Assembly (NCBI RefSeq): GCF_036884655.1
Contig: NC_088356.1
Span: forward strand, 18,221,001 to 18,285,000
Reading direction: 5' to 3'
Length of the DNA stretch: 64,000 nt
DNA from: Musa acuminata AAA Group
Taxonomy: Eukaryota; Streptophyta; Magnoliopsida; Zingiberales; Musaceae
Part shown: positions 55,092 to 64,000 of the stretch, one piece after another
Numbering within the stretch: position 1 is the stretch's first letter
Layout: each line of letters opens with the position of its first letter
Position numbers and translations under genes: made by a program
The notes under the pieces: model-generated
The model's database searches: none
Told to the model about the DNA's origin: nothing
Seen by the model: the letters and a program-made list of their open reading frames with translations, nothing else

Positions 55092-58000
55092 AAATATTTA
55101 CCATCACAAGCTAGGAGCAAGAGATAGTACCTTGATAGTGGATGCTCAAGGCATATGACTAGAGATCCATCTTAATTCTCTATGCTCACTAGCCTAGACG
55201 AATGATATGACACCTTCGGAGACAACAACAAGGGTAAAATTATTGACAAAGGAACCATATGTAATAAATCCAACTCTTTTATTTGTTGGTTGATGGCTTA
55301 AAACATAACCTTTTGAGCATTAGTCAATTGTGTGATAAACAATATATCATTAGATTTGAATCAAATGCTTACATTATTAAAAAACCACACAAAACATATC
55401 TATGATTGCCCTAAAATAAAATAATATATACATTATCGACATTGATGTTCTTTGTAATGAAATGTGTTTTTCGGTTTTGAATGACGATGCTTGGCTTTGA
55501 CATAGAAGATTAGGTCATGCTAGTATGAAACTAATATCTCAAATCTCATCTAAAGAACTTGTAAGAGGAATTCCTCACATTAAGTTTGTTAAAGACAATG
55601 TGTGTTATATATGTCAACTAGGAAAATAAATAAAAGGTAGTTTCAAACCAAAGAACCAAATAAGCATCTTTAGACCATTGCAATTGATGCATATGGATTT
55701 GTTCGGACCAATTGCTACATCAAGCATAGGAAGTAGCAAATACGCCTTTGTCATCATCGATGATTATAGTAAATATACTTGGACTTACTTTATGGCATAC
55801 AAAAGTAATTATTTTAGGTATTTTTCTAAGTTTTGTAAACTTATTCAAAATAAAAAGGGTTTTATGATTTCATTAAATCGAAGTGATCATGGTGGTGAAT
55901 TTTAAAATTATGATTTTCAAGAATTTTATGAATCTAGTGGATACAACCACAATTTCGCTACTCTAAGAAATCCTTAACAAAATGGAGTAATAGAAAGAAA
56001 AAATAAAAACTTATAAGAAATGGCTAGAACCATGTTAAATGAACATAACCTTTCCAAGTATTTTTGGGCCAAAGCCATAAATATGACATGATATGTCATG
56101 AATAGGGTTCTAGTAAGACCATTACGCTCCAAATCTCTTTATGAGTTGTGGAACAACAAAAAACCCAATGTTTCATATTTTAAAGTTTTCAGGTGTAAAT
56201 GTTTTATCTTGAATGAAAAAGATGCCTTAAGAAAGTTTGATGCAAAATCCGATGAAGGAATTTTTCTTAGCTATTCTTCTATTTCTAAAGCATTTTATAT
56301 TTAAAAAAAAAAAACATAGGTTATAGAAGAATCTGTTCATGTTATTTTTAATGAAGTTTTTAGAGCTAAGAAAAATGACTTTGATGATGATCTTAATTTT
56401 GATGCTTTGAATTTAAATGAAACCCTTTCTCCATATAGCAACTTGGATGCATCTTCTTCTGAAACATCCTTACCCAAGGAATGGAAGTATATAGATGCTC
56501 ATTCTAAGAAGCTAATCATAGGAGACATATCAGAAGGGGTTCAAACTCGTTCTTCTCTTAAGAATTTTTATGCCAACGTCGCTTTTCTCTCCCAAATTGA
56601 ACCCAAATACATTGACGAGGCCTTGAAAGATGATTCATGAGTTATCGCAATGAAAGAAGAGTTGAATCAATTTGAGAGAAATGAGGTGTAGAAGCTTGTT
56701 CCAAGGTCAAATGACCATTTAGTTATTGGTATTAAATGAGTCTTTAGAAACAAGCAAGATGAATTTGGTATCGTGGTTAGAAACAAGGCTAGATTAATGG
56801 CCAAGGGTTTCAACCAAAAAGAATGTATCAATTATGAAGAAACCTTCGCTCCTATGGCATGATTAGAAGCCATAAGGATGCTCCTTACCTATGCTAGTAG
56901 TAATAATTTTAAGTTATTTCAAATGGATGTTAAAAGTATTTTTCTTAATGGCTTTATTTCCGAAGAAGTTTATGTTGAACAAACTCCTGGATTTAAAATG
57001 ATAATTTTCTAAATCATGTGTTTTAATTGACTAAAGCTCTTTATAGATTGAAACAAGCCCCAAGGGCATGGTATGAGAGACTTAACTCATTTCTTATCCA
57101 AAATAATTTCTCTAAAGGCAAGGTCGATACCATATTATTTATCAAAAGTTTTGAAAATAATTTTTTTATTATTCAAATTTATGTTGATGATATTATTTTT
57201 GGTTCCACGAATGAATCTTTATGCGAATTGTTTGCAAAAAGTATGAGTCTAGAGTTTGAAATGAGTTTGATGGGGGAATTAACCTTCTTTTTCGGTTTAC
57301 AAATCAAACAACTTAATGATGGTATTTTTCTGAGTCAAACAAAGTATTCATTAGACTTATTAAAACGGTTTAATATGGATAGTTGAAAGGCTATGAGTAC
57401 CTCCACTAAATTAGACATTGACGAAAGTGGAGAAAGCTCTGATCAAAAAGCTTATAGGGGCATGATAGGTAATTTACTATACCTCACAGCAACTAGACCG
57501 GGCATCATGTTTATCGTAGGACTTTGTGCTCAGTTTCAATCTAATCCAAAGATATCTCATCTTAAAGTAGTTAAAAGAATTCTAAGATATATTAAATGAA
57601 CCACTAATCTAGGATTATGGTATCCAAAATCTAAAAACTTCGAATTAATTGCTTATGCTGATGCGGATTTTGCTGGATGTAGATTAGATAGAAAAAGCAT
57701 ATATGGAACATGTCAATTATTAAGTCATGCACTTGTCTCTTGGTCTTCCAAGAAACAAAACTCGGGTGCACTATCTATAATTGAAGCCGAATACATAGTT
57801 GCGAGTGCATGTTGTGCACAAGTTGTGTAGATGAAAAACACTTTAGAGGATTATAAGATTCGCCTTAAGAACATTCCCATAAAATGTGATAACACAAGTG
57901 CAATATGTTTAACAAAAAATCCCATTCAATACTCTTGAGCTAAACATATTGACATTAGGCATCATTTTATACAAGATCATGTTAATAATCATGATGTAAT

Positions 58001-58112
58001 TTTAGAATTCATTGATACAAAATATCAATTGGCTGATATCTTTACAAAACCATTAAATGAACAATTTGATTTTATAAGGGAGTTACGAATGTTAAGTTGT
58101 CTAAATGCATGA
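55092..58112 (+). pseudogene. S3 copia pol
   Basis: Collinear with S2 pol but with more than a dozen stops and several small indels. Recognisable: protease (LDSGCSRHM, in a frame with stops), pre-integrase (RRLGHASMK), integrase (MDLFGPIATSSIG, SDHGGEF), RT ([19 protein letters not shown] near 57180), RNase H ([18 protein letters not shown]). Ends TGA 58110-58112. At the site of the S2 nonsense codon this copy keeps Glu (LYELW), which identifies the S2 change as derived. Confidence 0.88.
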
Positions 58113-58508
58113 ATTTGATGTATATCTTTTCTGAACTTTCTCGATTCTTTAAAACTCTTATGAAATTATTTCATAAATAAGTCTTTCATGAAATCTGAAA
58201 TATAAATATACTAAGTATCAAATTTTTTAATGAGAAATGGATTTGATTTATGAAGGTTTATTCATGGAATTTCTCTTTCATATGATGCTTCTTTCATATA
58301 AATTCTTCCTTACTCTTCTCATGAAAGAAGAATTTATAAGAATTTTTAAGTATGAGATGATCACTTGCAAGAATGAGGATTTGATTTCACATGAATATTT
58401 TGATCCTTTTTCATGAATCCCTTCTTTTTGTCAAAATTAAAGCATGATTTAATGAAACTTATTTACTATTTTTGACTTAGTTCAAATCATTTCACAAATT
58501 TGGTTCTT
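58113..58508 (+). mobile_element. S3 3' noncoding region, truncated
   Basis: AT-rich, no gene. A deletion joins it (TTTGGTTCTT at 58500) to a point about 130 bp inside the 3' LTR, so the PPT and the LTR start are lost. Confidence 0.7.
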
Positions 58509-59798
58509 AGATCTCGTTGGGAGTCCAAGAGTTCATCGGAAGTTCGGACATTCATCAGAAGTTCTACCGGAACCAACCGAGAAGTCCAGGAGCTAGCCAA
58601 AGAAGCTCGTCAGCAGAACTCGCCAAGAAGATCGTCATAATGTTTAGGAGCTTGCCAGGAGTCCGCTGGAACATTATCGGGAGTTCGTCAGAAGTTCGTT
58701 AGAAGATCGTCGAAAGCTCATCGGAAGAGCAATTGACGTACTGGAACAAGAGTGCTTTAATTATGTCTTAGTTATTGTAATTAGATAAAAAATTGAGTTA
58801 GGATTGGGAGGTAATCCCACTAACTCAGTTATGGGCCAATTGGGCCCTTAACAGGCTGAATTGGGCCGGATTAAATAACCCATTCAACACCTGAAATCAT
58901 GGCTGGCGATGGCATCGCTTGGGAGACCCAGTCTCCCAAGTGGTCTGGGCGGTGGTACCGCCAGAGCTTGGTCTCCGAGCTCTGTCAAGCGGTGGTACCA
59001 TCCAGACTAGGCGGTGGTACTGCTTAGTGTCAAGTGTCAGGCGGTGGTACTACCCAGTAATGGTGGTGGTACCACCAGTATCTTGAAATCCGGGGATGTG
59101 ACACTTTTTTGCTCTAATTATGAAGCCAATTGGGGCCTATAAATACCCCACTCTTTTATGCATGAAATACCCTAGTATCCTAAAATTCGGGGATGTGACA
59201 CTTTTTTGCTCTAATTCTTAAGCCAATTAGGGCCTATAAATACCCCACTCTTTTCTGCATGAAAGGGCATGAAAGCATTAGCATAATCCTGAATTCTTGA
59301 GTGTTAAAGTGTTATAAAAAGTGCTAGAGTCCTTCTCCTCCCTTTCTAAGTGTTGAGAACATTCAAGAGAGGTGTGAGACTTGTAAGGGTTGGCTCTTAA
59401 TCTCATGAAAAGGAGAAAGCACTGCAAAATGTGGTTGGTCTTCGCCTATTGAAGGAAGGCCATTAGTGGATACTGATGACCTCAACGGAGGAGGAATTCG
59501 AAAGTGGATGTAGGTCACAACGACTGAACCACTCTAAATTTTGGTTTGCATTTCTTCTTGAGAAATTTACCTTTCTTATAAGCTACTTTACCTTCTTACT
59601 ACTTTCTCTACACTCCCATATGCTTTTAAGTTAAAATATTTACGAAATGATTTTCATCGGAATCAGGTTTAATCGAAATGAAGACTTTTGAAACGTACAC
59701 TAGTCTATCCAGTTAATTTTTTCAGGTTTAATTGGTTTGCATTAATTTTTTCGCTGCATTAATTCATCCCTCTCTTAGTGCTGCTCTTGATCCTAACA
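58509..59798 (+). repeat. S3 3' LTR, 5'-truncated, with TATA duplication and filler insertion
   Basis: Starts at AGATCTCGTTGGGAGT, which corresponds to 52555 of the 5' LTR, and ends TTGATCCTAACA. It contains a 97-bp tandem duplication around the TATA box (59077-59173, 59174-59270) and an insertion of about 45-50 bp at about 59695-59743. Confidence 0.85.
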
Positions 59799-59848
59799 TC
59801 TCCATCATATGTATGGGTATACAGTACACTAGTCTATCCAGTTATCTT
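59799..59848 (-). repeat. Family U LTR copy C, piece 4
   Basis: Fifty bases (CTCCATCATATGTATGGG, CTAGTCTATCCAGTTATCT) collinear with copy B 30546-30595. Interrupted at 59849 by a copia LTR. Confidence 0.75.
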
Positions 59849-60283
59849 TGTTAGGAACGAGTTAGCACTAAGACGGGTGGGGGGGTGGGGGGTGGTGTGA
59901 ATTAGTGCAGTGGATAAAAATGTTGGTTTTGAAAATCTTATTCAATAAAATCATTTTGACAAAGTGAGTTTAACTTTGAAAGCATACAGAAGGGTGTGCA
60001 GCAAAAGTAATGAGGAAATAAAGTAGTTTGCAATAAAGATAAACATCAAAATAGAAATGTAAACCGTTTTATAGTAGTTCGATCATCGTGATCTACATCC
60101 ACTCCCCCGATTCCTCTTCCGTCGAGGCAATCAACATACACTAACGATCTTCCTTCAATGGGCGAAGATCAACTACCCTTTTATACCCCGATTCTCCTTT
60201 AAATAGGTTCAGGAGAGAACCTTTACAACCCCCTTCACTCCTCTCTTAAAGAAGACTAATACTTAGAGCTTGAGATGAGTTAT
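59849..60283 (-). repeat. Copia LTR fragment, minus strand
   Basis: Begins TGTTAGGAACGAG and carries the minus-strand order of terminal LTR parts: G-tract, GTGAATTAGTGCAG, CTACATCCACTC, GGGCGAAGATCAACTACC. Cut at 60284 by a second LTR of the same type. Confidence 0.8.
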
Positions 60284-60925
60284 TGTTAGGAACAAGTCGA
60301 CACTAAGAGGGGTGGGGGGGTGAATTAGTGTAGCAGATAAAAATACGTCGGTTCAAAAATCATCTTAGGATAAAAACCAATTTTGACGAAGTGAGTTTAA
60401 TGTGAAAGTTAAGCAAGGAAGGCAGTTTGCAATAAATGTAAATAGCAAAGCATAAATGCAAACCAGATTTTATAGTGGTTCGGTCATCGTGACCTACATC
60501 CACTCTATTGATTCCTCTTCTATCGAGGCCACCGACATCCACTAACGATCTTCCTTTAATGGGCGAAGATCAACTACCCTTACAACTCGATTCTCCTTTT
60601 GACAGGTTCAGGAGAGAACCTTTACAAACCCCCTTCACTCATCTCTTAAGCAAAACTAACACTTTATCACATAAGATTACAACAACATTTTATTTTCTTT
60701 TTGCTCTCAATTGTGTGTGTGTTAACTAGGGATGAGAGGGGTATTTATAGGCTTCAAGTGGATTCAAACTTGGAGCCTAAAAGTGTCACATCCTGGGTTT
60801 CCCGGGTTCTAGCGGTACCACTACTTGTGTTAGGCGGTACCATCGCTTGTAGCACTGACACTGGGCGGTACCACCGCCTAGTCTGGCGGTACACCATCGC
60901 TTGGGGGACTATATTTGGGCGGTAC
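60284..60925 (-). repeat. Second copia LTR fragment, minus strand
   Basis: Begins TGTTAGGAACAAG. Includes the TATA region (GGGTATTTATAGGC near 60738) and part of the palindrome block (GGGCGGTACCACCGCC near 60866). Cut at 60926 by the gypsy element. Confidence 0.82.
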
Positions 60926-63662
60926 TGTAACATCCCTCATTTTTTTGAAAAGTTATAAGGACTTATTTGTAAATATGAGGATTTTTTAAAATAATTCTTT
61001 AGCACTAAATATTTTTTTTATATATTGAAAATATTGTGAGGGACCAAAATGTGAATCTCAATAATTGAAGGTGATTTATGAAAGATTCACACTAAGAAAA
61101 AAATAAAATAAAATGTAGGACATGTGTCATTAGCAAGGATGAGCCACTTACATTTATTCTAAAGATGACACATAAACCTCCATGCATGCTTGCCACCTCA
61201 CTATTTTAGTATGAGCCAAACCTAAGTAATTTAAGGCACAATTGAGGGAAACTTTGCAACCAACATAACTTGAGAAGAGGAGAAGGAATTGAAGGAGAAG
61301 AGAAAGAGAAAGAATTGAAGAAGAAGAAGTTTTATCTTGGTTTAAGGCTTTGCATCAAATCCCTCACATTTGGAAATTAAAAGTTTTTAAGGCAAGTGTT
61401 CTAACCCATCCTAGAGATAAATTTTAATCCTTGTTTTTACCATGATTTTGAGAAAATTAGGAGATTGTGGCTGCATGTAAGATATCTATACCGTTTATAC
61501 ATCAAATGTTGAATATGAAATTTTTCATATTTTGACCTTTCAATACTCGTGTGGCCATAACTTTTTTGCACCAAATCGGATTGAGGAAAAAACCTATTTC
61601 ATACGAAAGGAGACTTATAGAGCTTTCATTTGACATAAAAATTGAAAGATTTGGAGTAAATTTACCTATCCAAACACATGAATGAAAAGACCTCATGTAT
61701 TTGGTAAAATAGATACTATGAATTATGACCTTCTATTACTAAATTGCTTATAACTCTCTAGTGGAAATTCTGAATTATGTAAAGCTTAGTTCTTTGGAAA
61801 CTAAATTCGCATATCTTTCTTTTGACACCTAATTTGGAAATTTTGAAGTATGTTTGCCTTCTGAAACATCTATTTAAATTGATTCTATCAATTCTACAAA
61901 ACAGAGATGATCAATTCTGACATTCTATTACTAAATTGCTCATAACTCTCTAGTGAAAATTCTAAATTATGCAAAACTTAGTTCTTTAGAAACTATATTC
62001 GCATATCTTTCTTTTGACACCTTAGTTGAAAATTTTGAAGTACGTTTACCTTCTAAAACATCTATTTAAATTGATTCTATCAGTTCTATAAAACAAAGAT
62101 GATAAATTCTAACCTTCTGTTACTAAATTGCTAATAACTCTCAAGTAAAAATTCTGAATTATGCAAATTGGAAACTAGATTCGCATATCTTTCTTTTAAC
62201 ATATAATTTAGAAATTTTGAAGTATGTTTGCCTTCTGAAACATAAGTTTAAATTGATTCTATCAATTTTGCAAAAATAGAGATGATCAATTCTGACATTC
62301 CTTTACTCTATTTGTTGTAACTTCCTGTTTTTAGTTCATCTAAAAATAGATTGATACAGCTTTACAATGACACCTATTTTTAGTGAATTGGAGCATGCTT
62401 GGTTACTCAAACAATTCAGGAAATGTACCATTCAAATTCTATCAGAATTGAAAACTTTGTTGGGTTTTGCCTATTCAATTTTCATCCTATTGGAAATTTG
62501 ATTTCTGCTAAATTCTTCTTCATTTAAGCTTTATATTAGTCCTTTGAAATTCTTGTATTGTTCATCCTGAAATTATTCTATGTCTGAAATTTATTATGTA
62601 ATGCTTCGTTTGCATTTCCTTGTTTGATAAAGGCACACGCATATTTCCATTGTTCCGCATGTGCTTCCGATATGTGTCAATGTTATTGTTCATACTACCC
62701 TTTTGTACTATGGTGTCTTGTGGGATAATGTGAACCTTTGCTAGAAATAGTAAAGGGAGTTATGCTTAGAGCCCGCGATGCTCTAGATTATGTTTGAGAT
62801 CCCACTTCACCTTCTATCTATTTGATATGAAATTCAGAGCTGACGTAACACTTGGGCAGGGTGAGAGGGCTCATGTAGGAAAGGGCTACCCATGGATGGA
62901 GTCGAGAACTCATCACGGCGTGGAGCAACCACTGAGTTAAACCTCACATGCACTATGCTAGGGTATGACGTCTGAGCCCCCATTAACTTCACTTAGACGC
63001 GGGTGGCTGGAGCTCCCAAACGTGGGAGACTTATGCTTGGTGGTCATCCAGAAATGGATGAATCACATTATGTATGTGGTCCCACAGCGCCCTCTATGTT
63101 TTTGATATGATATCCAAAGCTTTGCTTATGATTTTATATTTATGCTTCGGATAAAAAAATGGAATGCGTGCTACATCAAAAATGACATACAAGCTTGTGT
63201 TTATTATTCAGTTCACTTATTATAGGTTTTTGTTGGATGATAGGTTTTTGTTGTATAGTATACTTTACTTCTGATGTAATGTTAAGGATATATTGATACT
63301 TATGTGTTGTAAAAGTTTAAAGGACCGCTCATGTTTATGAAATGATAAGTTTAAGTTATATAAGGATAAGAACTCATGGTAAATAATTATCTTTTTGTGA
63401 TTGTATATATTTCTACAATTATGGATTTGTGTTGTGGTTTATGTTTGGTTGAGTTGCCTTTGAATTTTGTGAATCTCTGAGTGAAGTGGATTATGATTTA
63501 TGTAACGTACAGGTTTATGAATTGTGAATATTGATTTTGAATGATTCTTAGTATCCTCAAATTGTTAGATTGGATCCTGGATTGAATTGATGATGAATTA
63601 TAATATTATTGATTTTAGACAAGGTCACACCTCCTAAATGTGATAATTCAGGGGGCGTGACA
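60926..63662 (+). repeat. Element T: 5' LTR of a Ty3/gypsy element
   Basis: 2737 bp, TGTAACATCCCTCA to GGGGGCGTGACA, followed by a decayed PBS (TTGATATTAGAATG, compare TGGTATCAGAGC). Same family as the solo LTR at 32214-35962, opposite orientation. It contains a tandem repeat (61727-62300) and a conserved block (about 62640-62985). Long LTRs fit the Tekay/Del lineage, but this is not certain. Confidence 0.87.
61727..62300. repeat. About 190-bp tandem repeat in the T LTR
   Basis: Three units starting at 61727, 61919 and 62111 (period 192), with a partial fourth at 62294. Shared words include TTCTATTACTAAATTGCT, CGCATATCTTTCTTT and GAAGTATGTTTGCCTTCTGA. Confidence 0.88.
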
Positions 63663-63796
63663 GAGTTGATATTAGAATGTGATTTGAGGATTTCTAAGAA
63701 TTTTGATATTCTAGATGTGTAATAAATTTTGAGTTTTAGTGATTTCTATTTAGTGACTGATCAAAAGTTTTCTTTTGCTATTTTTAGGATGGAAGG
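63663..63796 (+). mobile_element. T leader with decayed PBS
   Basis: Short leader between the LTR and gag, starting with the decayed PBS at about 63666-63679. Nothing else is visible. Confidence 0.6.
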
Positions 63797-64000
63797 ATGA
63801 CGAGATCATCTGTTTCTCCTATTGCATCTACTTTTGATCAATTGAGTGGAATTATGAAAACTCTAGAGGTTATGACATAAGTAATGCAACAATAAGTCTG
63901 ACAAGGAAGAAATGATGAAACGGGAAATTCAAACCAGACTGGGTTGGGAATTGAATAGTTTAAGAAGCTTAGTCCTCCTAGTTTTAGTGGTGAGCCTGAT
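63797..64000 (+). pseudogene. T gypsy gag, N-terminal part, cut by window edge
   Basis: From the ATG at 63797 (MTRSSVSPIA) one frame leads to FKKLSPPSFSGEPD, the conserved start of the Ty3/gypsy gag domain. Four in-frame stops (TAA twice, TGA, TAG) lie between; each can come from CAA, CGA or CAG by C-to-T change. The rest of the element is outside the window. Confidence 0.8.

Larger units (their letters stand above)
52425..59798 (+). mobile_element. Element S3: old, decayed autonomous-type copia element
   Basis: 5' LTR 52425-53667, PBS, decayed gag and pol, and a 3' LTR that lacks its first part (58509-59798). It inserted into U copy C, whose sequence continues at 59799. Target duplication not clear (CAACC and TCTCC). 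Many stops and several frameshifts make it the oldest of the three S copies. Confidence 0.85.

Overview
The window is plant nuclear DNA made almost entirely of nested LTR retrotransposons. They surround one recognisable host gene, a PIN-LIKES (PILS2-type) auxin carrier on the minus strand at 22553-23893. The LTR style suggests a monocot of the banana family (Musa/Ensete): several copia LTRs are full of GGCGGTGGTACCGCC-type palindromes upstream of TATAAATA. That assignment rests on memory and is not proven here.

Element names used below. S1, S2 and S3 are autonomous-type Ty1/copia elements of Sirevirus (SIRE/Maximus) type. N, N2 and E are their pol-less relatives, and C is an old relative on the minus strand. 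G and R1 are short-LTR Ty3/gypsy chromoviruses, probably Reina-type. T is a long-LTR Ty3/gypsy element, with a solo LTR of the same family at 32214-35962. U is an unassigned LTR family with three copies (A, B, C).

Left part (1-7373). S1 runs off the left edge on the minus strand (pol, gag, PBS, 5' LTR to 3453) and sits in the leader of R1 (minus, LTR 4156-4551). A copia LTR fragment follows, then the 3' end of E (3' LTR 5640-6869), then the 3' half of the gag of C.

7374-21301 is a three-level nest. C (minus; 5' LTR 19995-21301) is split inside gag by N (plus, 7374-19062). N is split by G (plus, 11111-16478), which has perfect 5-bp target duplications (GAATG).

21302-25828 is the least repeat-dense stretch and holds the PILS2-like gene with its probable 5' UTR intron and flanks.

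25829-60925 is a deeper nest. One LTR of family U (copy C) is cut into four pieces spread over about 31 kb by three insertions. These are another U LTR (29233-30842), N2 (31098-51936, perfect TSD TCTAA) and S3 (52425-59798). N2 itself carries the gypsy solo LTR inside its 5' LTR (TSD GTTGT) and the best preserved element of the window, S2 (37282-46878), inside its gag.

The right edge holds copia LTR pieces and a gypsy 5' LTR (60926-63662) leading into a gag that leaves the window.

How the parts could work together: S-type elements encode gag, protease, integrase, RT and RNase H. N-type elements keep LTRs, PBS, PPT and part of gag but have no pol, so they would need S-type enzymes in trans. 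The most interesting signals are a conserved amber codon between gag and pol in three copies, a conserved inverted repeat folding across the PPT/3' LTR junction, and the point where N-type elements leave the autonomous sequence, which coincides with a splice-donor-like GAG/GTAA.
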